A DNA stretch of 39,632 nt, taken from assembly GCA_009784615.1 (NCBI GenBank), contig WRBJ01000015.1, positions 1 to 39,632 on the forward strand, read 5' to 3'. The DNA comes from Defluviitaleaceae bacterium (GTDB lineage Bacteria > Bacillota > Clostridia > Lachnospirales > WRAX01). Numbering within the stretch: the stretch's first letter is position 1; each line of letters starts with the position of its first letter. The notes beneath the pieces are model-generated. The model was given only the letters and a program-made list of their open reading frames with translations. It searched no databases and was not told the DNA's origin. The position numbers and the translations under genes are program-made. Below, in pieces: positions 17,110-24,800 of this stretch.

Positions 17110-17805
17110 TTACCCCCGGTTTTTCGGCGCAACCCAACCCTCTTTATTATCCTGCTTGGCTCTAGCCACTGCCAACGCATTAGGCGGAACATTTTTGCTG
17201 ATAGTAGACCCCGCCGCAACCGTTGCGTTTTTACCAATAGTAACAGGTGCTATCAAATTAGCATTGCAACCCACAAAAACTCCATCTTCAATCGTGGTGG
17301 TATGCTTGTTTTTGCCATCATAGTTTACAGTAATTGTCCCGCAGCCAATATTAACATCATTGCCAATAATGGCATCACCGACATAGCTAAGATGATTAGC
17401 TTTAGAATTTTCGCCGATAACAGACTGTTTAACCTCGACAAAATTGCCAATTTTAACACCTTTGGCAAGTTTTGTATTAGGGCGGATTTGCGCAAAAGGT
17501 CCGACAACACAACCATCATCAATAAAAGATTTTTCGGCAACGGTGTGTCGTATATGCACATTATCACCAATCTTCATATCAATCAAATGCGTATTAGCCC
17601 CAATTGTACAGTTTTTACCAATTACTGTATCGCCTTCAACAATGCAAAACGGCAAAATAACAGTGCCTTCGCCAATATTTACATCAACACCAATATATGT
17701 ATTGTTTTTATCCCAAAAAACCACGCCATTTTTCTCGTGCAAGTTATTGTCAGCAAATGTCATTTTTTCACCCACCATTATTAGATTATAAAGGGGAATG
17801 TTCAT
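17110..17805 (-). CDS. Stand-alone glucosamine-1-phosphate acetyltransferase domain (GlmU C-terminal half)
   Basis: The roughly 231-residue protein is a left-handed beta-helix built from hexapeptide repeats from about residue 30 on. It aligns with the acetyltransferase half of GlmU: VGPFAQIRPN, GNFVEVKQ, the catalytic histidine in NHLSYVGDA, GCGTITVNYDGKNKH, and the C-terminus KEGW. That half converts glucosamine-1-phosphate to N-acetylglucosamine-1-phosphate for peptidoglycan. The N-terminal uridylyltransferase half is missing, with only a short lead where that domain would normally join. I choose ATG 17805 because GGGGGATG lies just upstream; ATG 17817 and 17763 are alternatives. The UTP-dependent partner would have to be encoded elsewhere. 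Confidence 0.85.
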   Translation of the reverse strand: MNIPLYNLIMVGEKMTFADNNLHEKNGVVFWDKNNTYIGVDVNIGEGTVILPFCIVEGDTVIGKNCTIGANTHLIDMKIGDNVHIRHTVAEKSFIDDGCVVGPFAQIRPNTKLAKGVKIGNFVEVKQSVIGENSKANHLSYVGDAIIGNDVNIGCGTITVNYDGKNKHTTTIEDGVFVGCNANLIAPVTIGKNATVAAGSTISKNVPPNALAVARAKQDNKEGWVAPKNRG

Positions 17806-17822
17806 CACATCCCCCATTTGTG

Positions 17823-19880
17823 TTATTCTTCTGTATTTTCTGCAACAACTTCTTCGGCTATTTCGTCGTCGTCATAATCGTCATAATCGTCATAATCGTC
17901 GTCGTCATAATCGTCATAATCGTCGTCGTCATAATCCATATCTGCGGCTTGTTTGATAGATAGTGAAATTCTGCGTTTATCCAAAACAATCTCACTTATT
18001 CTAACCTCAACCTCTTGCCCTATAGTTAGTACATCTTCAGGACTTTTAATGTGTTTATGCGAAATTTGCGATATATGCACAAGCCCATCAACGCCATCCG
18101 CAATTTGAACAAAAGCACCAAAAGGCATCATACGTACAACCTTACCAACAACAACAGAGCCGATAGGGAAACGCTCTAAAAGATTATACCACGGGTCGCT
18201 TTCTGCACTTTTCAATGTAAGCGAGATTTTGCCTGTTTCACGGTTTACCTTGATAACGTAAGCCTCAACTTTATCGCCAATTTTAAGCATATCAGAAACA
18301 TTTTTAACACGTCCCCAGCCAAGCTCGGTAATGTGTAAAAGCCCGTCAATGCCACCAATATCAACAAAGGCACCAAATCTGGCTACGCTTGAAACAGTAC
18401 CATTAACTTTCGAGCCTTCTTCAATGCCAGCAAGAGCTTTTTCACGAGCTTCTTTTTCTTGTCTTGCCACAAGCTCTTTTCTGCCGCCAATAATGCGCCA
18501 CGGACGTTTGCTTTTGTTAAGCTCGATAATGTTAATTTCCAACTCACGTCCAACAAATTCTTCCATATTATGGGCAAAGCGTGCAGAAACTTGGCTAGAC
18601 GGCACAAAAACACGTATACCGCTTGCCATAACAATAATGCCGCCCTTAACGGCTTCTGTAACCTTGCCTAAAACAGGCTCGCCGCTTGCAAAGGCATCTT
18701 CTACAATCTTAAGACCTTTGTTAGCGTCAACACGTCTTTTAGACAACAAAACGTGTCCTTCGCCGTCATTTACACGTAGGACAAACACGGTTATAGAATC
18801 ACCAGGCTTAACTTCATCCGCTGGGTCGACATTTGGATTTTCAGAAAACTGACCACGCTGGATAATACCGTCAGACTTGTACTTTAAGTCAACCATTACC
18901 TCACCGTGTACAACACTGATAACTTCGCCTGTAACCACCTGACCCGTACGCAAGGAAGTGACGCTTTCTTTCAGCATGTCCTCAAAATTTTCTGTTACTT
19001 CATTTGATTCTTGCCCTGTTACCTCTGCATTTACGAGGTTTTTTTCAATTTCTTTCATTCGTTTAATTGCCTCCTTTATGGCATCAGGTGGAGTAGAAGC
19101 TCCTGCCGTTATTCCGATTGTATCACAAACAGAAAAATTTATCAACCCCAAATCTTCATTTTTTTCAATAAAATATGTATTTTTTTGTAGAGCCTTGCTA
19201 ATCTCATATAATTTCTTGCTGTTAGAGCTTGTTGCATCGCCTAAAACCACCATTTTTGTAGCTTTTTTGGCAAGGTTTGCGCAAGCCTCTTGCCTGTCCC
19301 TTGTCGCTTTGCAAATTGTGTCGGCAATCTCAAGTTTTTTAACAGCCTTCTCAAGCTCTGCTTTAATCTCGGCAAAAATCGGCAACGAAAATGTAGTCTG
19401 CGACATTAAAAAATATTTTCTTCGGTTATCCCATTTATACCCCGCGACATCATCTACAGACGATACAACAATGGCACTATCGTCCGCCCAGCCGTTAATA
19501 CCAATAATCTCGGGATGGTTAGCGTCGCCAGTCAATATAACAACACATCCGTCATCATACATTTTCTTTGCCAGCTTTTGGTTAGCCGTTACCGATGGGC
19601 AAGTTAGGTCTACATAATTCAAACCTTTATCATCCAACTTGCGATAAACCGCAGGCGGTACACCGTGTGCACGTATAACAACCGTAGCATCACCCGCCAC
19701 ATCATCTATGCAATCGACTGCGTCAATACCAGCATCTGCCATCTGCAAAAGCACCCGCTTATTATGCGTAACAGGACCAAGCGTTACAACCTTACCACCA
19801 GCCGCCGCCTTATAAACCCCATCAACAGCCCGCTGTACCCCAAAACAAAACCCATAAACATCCGCCAAGATTATTTCCAT
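17823..19880 (-). CDS. ispH: IspH-ribosomal protein S1 fusion (HMBPP reductase with four S1 domains)
   Basis: Residues 1 to about 280 are 4-hydroxy-3-methylbut-2-enyl diphosphate reductase, the last enzyme of the MEP isoprenoid route. The three iron-sulfur cysteines are at about 12 (GFCFG), 94 (DLTCPSV) and 190 (TICKATRDRQ), with the substrate histidines in THNKRV, RAHG and NHPE. Residues from about 315 to 645 are four S1 RNA-binding domains of the RpsA type. The chain ends in a nearly pure Asp/Tyr tail (about 647-673) followed by Glu residues. The ATG at 19880 is preferred over the TTG at 19886 because GAGGGA is better spaced. This fusion is known from clostridia, next to cmk and plsC as here. 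Confidence 0.93.
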   Translation of the reverse strand: MEIILADVYGFCFGVQRAVDGVYKAAAGGKVVTLGPVTHNKRVLLQMADAGIDAVDCIDDVAGDATVVIRAHGVPPAVYRKLDDKGLNYVDLTCPSVTANQKLAKKMYDDGCVVILTGDANHPEIIGINGWADDSAIVVSSVDDVAGYKWDNRRKYFLMSQTTFSLPIFAEIKAELEKAVKKLEIADTICKATRDRQEACANLAKKATKMVVLGDATSSNSKKLYEISKALQKNTYFIEKNEDLGLINFSVCDTIGITAGASTPPDAIKEAIKRMKEIEKNLVNAEVTGQESNEVTENFEDMLKESVTSLRTGQVVTGEVISVVHGEVMVDLKYKSDGIIQRGQFSENPNVDPADEVKPGDSITVFVLRVNDGEGHVLLSKRRVDANKGLKIVEDAFASGEPVLGKVTEAVKGGIIVMASGIRVFVPSSQVSARFAHNMEEFVGRELEINIIELNKSKRPWRIIGGRKELVARQEKEAREKALAGIEEGSKVNGTVSSVARFGAFVDIGGIDGLLHITELGWGRVKNVSDMLKIGDKVEAYVIKVNRETGKISLTLKSAESDPWYNLLERFPIGSVVVGKVVRMMPFGAFVQIADGVDGLVHISQISHKHIKSPEDVLTIGQEVEVRISEIVLDKRRISLSIKQAADMDYDDDDYDDYDDDDYDDYDDYDDDEIAEEVVAENTEE
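17863..17936 (-). repeat. Short tandem repeat encoding the acidic tail of IspH-S1
   Basis: On the plus strand the units GTCATAATC and CGTCGTCGT alternate about six times. In the protein this is a run of Asp-Asp-Tyr. Such a repeat can change length by slippage in units of three bases without breaking the frame. Confidence 0.8.
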
Positions 19881-19882
19881 CT

Positions 19883-20464
19883 TCAATCCCTCGTTCCCAA
19901 TTCTACAATCCCATCCATAACCCTTTGCGCCGCTATGTTTAAATCATCTGCCCGCACTTTCTTCCCATAATATTCCTCAAAACTAATCGGCTTGCCTATG
20001 TTAATATGTACTTTTGAAAATAGCTTAAAAGTAGAATTGATGTTGATGGGCACAACAGATGCCTTGCCCTTAATAGCAAACAGCGCAACCCCTGCTTTAT
20101 AATCATCACTGTCTTTATGTCTGCCGCCTTGCATAAATATCGCCAGCGGCTTTTCTTCTTTTAACACATTAACAACACGCTTTAATGTATCCATCCCTGG
20201 CTTTTCACGGTCAACAGGTATAGCCCCAAGCAAATTAAAAAATTTATTTTTAATTTTGCCGTTAAACAGCTCTGCCTTTGCTAAATAATGCAAATCTCGT
20301 GGACTGGTCATCCCCAAAACCACAACATCGTGATAACTAGTGTGGTTGGCGCATAAAACAACGCCGCCTTCAAGCGGAATGTTCTCTCGCCCCGTAACCC
20401 TAAAACGATAAATGATTCTATAAACAGGGGCGGCCAATATCCTGCCTAGCTTCCACATCCACAT
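19883..20464 (-). CDS. plsC: 1-acyl-glycerol-3-phosphate acyltransferase-like protein (PlsC family)
   Basis: The protein of 193 residues is a membrane-associated acyltransferase that would convert lysophosphatidic acid to phosphatidic acid. The catalytic HX4D motif is His41-Asp46 in ANHTSYHD. Motif II, VDREKPG, is present. Motif III, normally FPEGTR, reads FMQGGR here, replacing the conserved Glu. The N-terminus has a hydrophobic, basic stretch (LGRILAAPVYRIIYRF) for membrane contact. The start overlaps the cytidylate kinase stop as TAATG with AAAGGAG upstream. Context (cmk-plsC-ispH-rpsA) supports the PlsC assignment, but the altered motif leaves substrate choice open. Confidence 0.85.
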   Translation of the reverse strand: MWMWKLGRILAAPVYRIIYRFRVTGRENIPLEGGVVLCANHTSYHDVVVLGMTSPRDLHYLAKAELFNGKIKNKFFNLLGAIPVDREKPGMDTLKRVVNVLKEEKPLAIFMQGGRHKDSDDYKAGVALFAIKGKASVVPININSTFKLFSKVHINIGKPISFEEYYGKKVRADDLNIAAQRVMDGIVELGTRD

Positions 20465-21507
20465 TACATCTTGCTCCTTTCTTCCTCGACAATACCCATT
20501 ATCTTTTGCACGACCTGCTCTATATTTAAATCTGTAGCATCCACAATAATTGCATCATCGGCTTGCCTAAGCGGCGAATGAATTCTGTTAATATCTTGAT
20601 AATCCCTAGCCTCTATTTGTTCAAAAATCTCGTCATAATCAATAAATTCACCAAGCAAAGCCGCCAATTCGCCGCAACGTCTTTTTGCCCTAGCTTCTAC
20701 CGTCGCTGTCAAAAAAATCTTTATATTAGCATTTGGTAAAACCACCGTGCCAATATCACGCCCATCCATTATAACGCTTTGTTTGCTTGCTATCTCTCGC
20801 GAAAAACCCACAATGCGTTCACGCACAGCCTCATAACGCCCGATACTGCTTGCCGCAAGCCCCATTTCATCCAACCTTATCGTAGCCGAAACATCTTCGC
20901 CATTTAAAAAGGTATGTTGCGAACCTTCCAAATATTTTATTTCTACCCGCATATCCTTTGTCAGCTCGCTAACAGCCGCCTCGTCATCCAAATCTACACC
21001 CATACGCACGGCAAAAAGCCCCGCTGTGCGATACAGCGCACCCGTATCTACATAAACAATGTCAAGATGTTGTGACAATCGTTTTGCAATCGTACTTTTG
21101 CCAGACCCCGAAGGACCATCTATAGCAATTTGCAACATATTTTCCTCGCCTTTCTCAAGCAAATCTGGTCGTAGTTTTTTCGCTTCTCCTAAATAAATAT
21201 GACAAATTTTATCCTGCGTTATCTGTGTATTAGCCAAAACCTGCACACGTACACAATATGCCAAACTGCCCACAACATCCATCTCTGCCATACACATAAG
21301 CGAAGCGTGGACAAGACCAAATTTACGTGCCGCAACAGCTGGGTAAGCCGCATTTAAATCCTTGGTGCAGGTAAATGCAACGGCAATAACATCATCAATT
21401 TCAATATTATTTGTCGCAAAAATTTCTGCCAAAAGTTCGGTTGTATTTTTTTCAATATCTTCTGCTGTATTTTGAGAGCAAGTTGCCCCTCTAATTGCTC
21501 GTATCAT
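20464..21507 (-). CDS. cmk: Chorismate mutase (AroH class)-cytidylate kinase fusion
   Basis: Residues 1 to about 118 match Bacillus AroH chorismate mutase (chorismate to prephenate), with Arg6 in AIRGAT, CMAEMDV with Glu75, Arg87 in YCVRV, Tyr105, and KLRPDL. Residues 124-347 are cytidylate kinase (CMP/dCMP phosphorylation): the P-loop GPSGSGKST at 131-139, DTGALYR, MDGRDIGTVVLPNA and the RDYQDINRIHSPL region. The frame is continuous with no stop between the parts. An internal ATG at 21138 opens the kinase part and has an AGGCGAGG site ahead of it, so a separate kinase could also be made. It heads the seven-cistron leftward operon behind a promoter at 21531-21559. Confidence 0.93.
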   Translation of the reverse strand: MIRAIRGATCSQNTAEDIEKNTTELLAEIFATNNIEIDDVIAVAFTCTKDLNAAYPAVAARKFGLVHASLMCMAEMDVVGSLAYCVRVQVLANTQITQDKICHIYLGEAKKLRPDLLEKGEENMLQIAIDGPSGSGKSTIAKRLSQHLDIVYVDTGALYRTAGLFAVRMGVDLDDEAAVSELTKDMRVEIKYLEGSQHTFLNGEDVSATIRLDEMGLAASSIGRYEAVRERIVGFSREIASKQSVIMDGRDIGTVVLPNANIKIFLTATVEARAKRRCGELAALLGEFIDYDEIFEQIEARDYQDINRIHSPLRQADDAIIVDATDLNIEQVVQKIMGIVEEERSKM

Positions 21508-21530
21508 ATCTATATCACCTCTACAATAGC

Positions 21531-21559
21531 ATTATACCACATATTGGACTAACAAACAA
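21531..21559 (-). promoter_or_regulatory. Promoter of the aroH-cmk to mfd operon
   Basis: On the minus strand TTGTTT (21554-21559) and TATAAT (21531-21536) are separated by 17 nt, about 24 bp before the ATG at 21507. The -10 is perfect and the -35 is weak. It lies back to back with the promoter of the gntR-ABC operon. Confidence 0.65.
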
Positions 21560-21598
21560 TCTCATCTTTAATTAAAATAAAAAAATTGAAAAAACCTA

Positions 21599-21627
21599 TT
21601 GACAAGTAAATTGTATTAGTGTACTAT
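21599..21627 (+). promoter_or_regulatory. Promoter and likely operator of the gntR-ABC operon
   Basis: TTGACA (21599-21604), 17 nt, TACTAT (21622-21627). A direct repeat GTACTATT GTACTATT covers 21621-21636, with TTAGTGTACTA forming a partial dyad at 21616-21626. YtrA-type regulators usually repress their own operon, so these repeats over the -10 are good operator candidates. Confidence 0.7.
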
Positions 21628-21660
21628 TGTACTATTACAATATGAGAGGGGAGGAAGGTA

Positions 21661-22032
21661 TTGAAAAATTTTAATAATTCTGTGCCTATCTTTCAACAAA
21701 TCGTCGATGATATGCTGGCGCAAATAGCGAAAGGCGAATTAAAGCCTGGCGAAAAAGTGCAGTCTGTACGCATATTAGCCGCAGGTTACAAGGTAAACCC
21801 AAACACAATGCAAAAATCGCTGGAAAAACTGGGCGAAATGGGTTTTTTGTATGCAGAGCGCACAAGCGGACGCTTTGTAACGGAAGATGAAGAAAAAATA
21901 GCAATATTGCAAAACGACATTCCAATGAAAATGACATCAGGATTTTTGCAAGAAATGCTGGATTTTGGGGTAAAGCCCCAAGAAATTAAAAATTATATCG
22001 AACGGGGGTTAAAAAATGATACTTCAAATTAA
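21661..22032 (+). CDS. GntR family transcriptional regulator, YtrA subfamily
   Basis: This 123-residue DNA-binding repressor has an N-terminal winged helix (FQQIVDDMLAQIAKGELKPGEKVQSVRILA...VNPNTMQKSLEKLGEMGFL) and only a short C-terminal helical part, which is the YtrA arrangement. The start is TTG at 21661, preceded by GGGGAGGAAG. The gene overlaps the downstream ATPase gene by 17 bp. YtrA-type regulators typically control an adjacent ABC transporter, often in response to cell-wall antibiotics; the ligand here is unknown. Confidence 0.9.
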   Translation: MKNFNNSVPIFQQIVDDMLAQIAKGELKPGEKVQSVRILAAGYKVNPNTMQKSLEKLGEMGFLYAERTSGRFVTEDEEKIAILQNDIPMKMTSGFLQEMLDFGVKPQEIKNYIERGLKNDTSN

Positions 22033-22714
22033 CAATCTTAACAAAAATTACGGCAAATTTCAAGCTGTAAAAGACCTGTCCTTTAATGTAGAAAAAGGGC
22101 AAATTGTGGGACTGCTAGGTCCAAACGGCAGTGGCAAAACCACCCTTATTAAAACCATAATGGGGCTAATGACCGACTATGACGGCAATGTATCAATAGA
22201 CGGCGAAAAACCGGGATATGTCGCCAACAAGCACATCAGCTATCTGCCCGACACAGCCCATATACCACGTTGGCTAACTGTCAACCAATCCATACAATTT
22301 TTTGCAGATTTTTACGAAGATTTTGACGCAAACCGTGCAAAAGAAATGCTAACAAAAATGCAAATACCGCTGGACAAAAAGCTAAAAGCCCTATCCCGTG
22401 GTATGCAGGAAAAAGTAAATCTTTCGTTGGTTATGTCACGCCGTGCAAAGCTGTATATACTAGACGAGCCAATAGGAGCAGTAGACCCAGCCAGCCGTGA
22501 ATTTATTATAGAAACAATACTAAAAAACTTTAATGAAGACGGCGCAATACTAATATCTACACACATAATAGCCGATATAGAGCCTGCGCTAGACCGTGCA
22601 ATTTTCCTACGTCAAGGCGAGCTTGTGTTGGATGATGATGTAGAAAAAATACGTGAAGAAAAAGGTCAGTCGTTAGACGAATTATTTAGGGAGGTGTTTA
22701 AAAATGTTTACTAA
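22016..22714 (+). CDS. ABC transporter ATP-binding protein
   Basis: This 232-residue ATPase powers the permease encoded directly after it. Walker A is GPNGSGKTT (35-43), the signature is LSRGMQEK (126-133), Walker B is LYILDEP (146-152), and the H-loop histidine is in STHII. It is an exporter-type subunit close to those paired with YtrA regulators. Its start lies inside the end of the regulator gene and its end overlaps the permease by 11 bp, so all three are coupled. Confidence 0.93.
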   Translation: MILQINNLNKNYGKFQAVKDLSFNVEKGQIVGLLGPNGSGKTTLIKTIMGLMTDYDGNVSIDGEKPGYVANKHISYLPDTAHIPRWLTVNQSIQFFADFYEDFDANRAKEMLTKMQIPLDKKLKALSRGMQEKVNLSLVMSRRAKLYILDEPIGAVDPASREFIIETILKNFNEDGAILISTHIIADIEPALDRAIFLRQGELVLDDDVEKIREEKGQSLDELFREVFKNVY

Positions 22715-23528
22715 AATATTAAAATATGATTTTATGTTTAGCTATAAAACATTTTTTACAATGGCGGCAGCACTTATAATCCTTGCGATAAGTGCTAGAT
22801 TAACAGGACTTTTGCCTAATGTAAGCGATGAAGCAACGGTGCTGGTAGGTGTGGCGGCTGTTGTTATGGTAATTTTTATAGTTGCAATTGTGGCAATAAT
22901 AATAGCCGCATATATACAAATTCTTTTAATGTACCATCGCAACTTTTTCTCCGCAGAAGGTTATTTGACATTAACATTACCCGTAGCACGCGGCAAATTG
23001 CTTGCATCAAAATTTATCACGTCTATGGCTTGGTTTAACTTCAGTCTGCTAATATCGCCTATAGTCGTAATAATACTAGCTTCTATGACATGGGAACAAT
23101 TTACAAATGGGATGTCAAGTGTTGTAAACGCAATGTTTTTCCTTAGCCTTATCGAAGCAAACCTTGTTGCCATAGCTCTAATATCAATATTATTTTTAAC
23201 AGTAACACTAGCAAACACGGTTGTTTTCGGCAAAAAAATTCACGGTATAATAGCAGGCATTTTTGCCGCTTTAGCCCACATTTTATTTTTCTATGTTTTC
23301 GGGAAATTAAAAAGTCGTTCTTTCGAGTTGTCAGAAATCACAATGTCAGATAATATGACTGCATTTAGAAGCCAACCCCAAGTTGGTTTAGAATTTGGCA
23401 GAATACCATTTGAAGTTTGGGAAGGCGGCTACATAGACATCTTCTCTGCGGGCTTTGTCATAGGTTTTGCCGCTTTGTGCATTGTTGCTATATTGTATTT
23501 GTTAAAAAAACGTATTGCTTTACGGTAA
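22704..23528 (+). CDS. ABC transporter permease
   Basis: This 274-residue integral membrane protein has about six hydrophobic segments, beginning near residues 15-35, 45-75, 105-130, 140-170, 180-205 and 245-268. It has no catalytic motif. Overlap with the ATPase gene and the shared operon with a YtrA regulator make it the membrane part of a small two-gene transporter. The substrate cannot be told from sequence. It ends 72 bp before a shared terminator. Confidence 0.85.
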   Translation: MFTKILKYDFMFSYKTFFTMAAALIILAISARLTGLLPNVSDEATVLVGVAAVVMVIFIVAIVAIIIAAYIQILLMYHRNFFSAEGYLTLTLPVARGKLLASKFITSMAWFNFSLLISPIVVIILASMTWEQFTNGMSSVVNAMFFLSLIEANLVAIALISILFLTVTLANTVVFGKKIHGIIAGIFAALAHILFFYVFGKLKSRSFELSEITMSDNMTAFRSQPQVGLEFGRIPFEVWEGGYIDIFSAGFVIGFAALCIVAILYLLKKRIALR

Positions 23529-23599
23529 TTGCTTGGTAATCTTGCACTTGTCAGCTTCCTTATCAAGGGTTGACCAACAACAACCCACATACAAAACAA

Positions 23600-23625
23600 A
23601 AAAAGAGGGGTAAACCCCTCTTTTT
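23600..23625. terminator. Bidirectional terminator between permease and flagellin genes
   Basis: The stem AAAAAGAGGGG pairs with CCCCTCTTTTT around TAAA. It has A and T runs on both sides, so it can stop transcription from either convergent gene. Confidence 0.9.
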
Positions 23626-23639
23626 AATTACCTATGTTA

Positions 23640-24500
23640 TTATCCCAAAAGTTGCAATACAGATTGTGGTGCTTGGTTAGCTTGAGCTAACATTGCAGTT
23701 GCAGCTTGACCCAATACGTTAGCTTGCGTCAATCTCATCATTTCTTGAGCCATATCAGCGTCGCGGATACGAGATTCAGCGGCAGATAGGTTTTCAGAAG
23801 CAATGTTTAGGTTGTCGATAGTAAACTCAAGTCTGTTTTGAACAGCACCAAGACCAGCACGTAAAGCAGATATATCATCAATATTGGTGTTGATTGCAGT
23901 AATAGCTGCGTTGAAGTTAGCGTGAGAAGTATTGCCAGATGCGTTACCAGCAAAGCTAGTTATTGCAGTTGCAGCAGTAGAAATTTGTGGAATTTGAGCA
24001 ACTACGTTAATTACGTTGCCAGCAGCAGCAGTATCAGCACCTACTTGAAGGTTGAAGGAACCATCCAAAAGACCACCAGAACCAAATACGTTTTGTCCAT
24101 TAAATGTAGAGTTGTTCCAAATACGGCTTACTTCTGTGTGAATTTGTGTCATTTCGTTTTGAATATGAACACGTTGTGCAGCACTGTTCGTATCGTTTGA
24201 ACCTTGAGTAGCAAGTTCACGAGCACGTTGCATCAATTCAGTAATTGTAGAAGCATAACCTTCAGCAGTTTGGATTAAAGAGATACCGTCTTGAGAGTTT
24301 CTAGCCGCTTGGTTCATACCGCGAATTTGCGCTCTCATACCTTCAGAGATTGCAAGACCTGCAGCATCATCGGCACCGCTGTTGATACGGAAACCAGAGC
24401 TAAGACGACCAGAAGCATTTGACTGTTGACGTGCTACGTTACCAAGGTTTCTGTGGCTGTTAAGAGCCATCACGTTTGTTCTAACCACCATATTAGACAT
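23640..24500 (-). CDS. Flagellin
   Basis: This is the filament subunit. The 286 residues have the conserved N-terminal coiled domain (NVMALNSHRNL, SGRLSSGFRINSGADDAAGLAISEGMRAQIRGMNQA) and C-terminal domain (LGAVQNRLEFTIDNL, AAESRIRDADMAQEMM, ANQAPQSVLQLLG). A short variable centre, about 140-205, is rich in Ala, Ser, Thr and Asn. It is near the small end of the family. AAGGAGGAAG precedes the ATG. A sigma-28-like promoter 167 bp upstream and a structured leader lie between. The gene is single here, without other filament genes nearby, as is common for highly expressed flagellin. Confidence 0.96.
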   Translation of the reverse strand: MSNMVVRTNVMALNSHRNLGNVARQQSNASGRLSSGFRINSGADDAAGLAISEGMRAQIRGMNQAARNSQDGISLIQTAEGYASTITELMQRARELATQGSNDTNSAAQRVHIQNEMTQIHTEVSRIWNNSTFNGQNVFGSGGLLDGSFNLQVGADTAAAGNVINVVAQIPQISTAATAITSFAGNASGNTSHANFNAAITAINTNIDDISALRAGLGAVQNRLEFTIDNLNIASENLSAAESRIRDADMAQEMMRLTQANVLGQAATAMLAQANQAPQSVLQLLG

Positions 24501-24660
24501 AAATTCTTCCTCCTTGAATTTTAAATTCGTCCGTCTTGGACTTTTAATTTTTGTTATTGCCGCATAATGCGTACAATTACATTTTAAGATTTATGCTAGC
24601 TACGGGTTACCCGGCCGTGGTTACCCTTGCCGCTTGTCTTGCGAGCATCTTGCCCGCTCA
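24501..24660 (-). other. Structured 5' leader of flagellin mRNA
   Basis: About 160 nt between the sigma-28-like promoter and the start codon. In transcript sense it contains GAGC...GCTC closing a GGGCAAGAT loop, GGGTAACC and GGTAACCC around ACGGCCG, and the palindrome CGCATTATGCG (24561-24571). The G+C-rich block at 24598-24660 stands out from AT-rich surroundings and repeats GGCAAG-like words. I cannot assign it to a riboswitch class. It may be a CsrA-type or other post-transcriptional control site. Confidence 0.5.
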
Positions 24661-24666
24661 TAATAT

Positions 24667-24694
24667 ATATCGTCTGCCCACACAAAATACTTTA
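24667..24694 (-). promoter_or_regulatory. Sigma-28 (SigD)-like promoter for flagellin
   Basis: On the minus strand TAAA (24691-24694, within GCTAAAGT), 16 nt, then GACGATAT (24667-24674). This is close to the TAAA-N15-GCCGATAT pattern used by flagellar sigma factors. Location ahead of flagellin supports it. Confidence 0.75.
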
Positions 24695-24739
24695 GCTTTT
24701 TTTCAAAAAAAATTTAAATGCGACAATCACAGGCTTTAT

Positions 24740-24769
24740 TTGAATTTTTTCAAAAATCAAAAATATATT
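24740..24769 (+). promoter_or_regulatory. Candidate promoter of the patatin-like gene
   Basis: TTGAAT (24740-24745), 18 nt, TATATT (24764-24769), 31 bp before the ATG. The -35 sits in a small dyad, TTTGAATTTTTTCAAA, which could be an operator. Confidence 0.45.
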
Positions 24770-24800
24770 AATATGAAGAAAAACTTTTGGCGGTGATTTT

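Noticed and set aside
17823-19880. IspH-S1 fusion as an assembly artefact
   Set aside because: The frame is clean, both halves are complete, and the same fusion is known in clostridia next to cmk and plsC.
24598-24660. Firm call of a c-di-GMP-I riboswitch ahead of flagellin
   Set aside because: Some words are similar but the conserved core and its order are not met by eye, so I only describe it as a structured leader.
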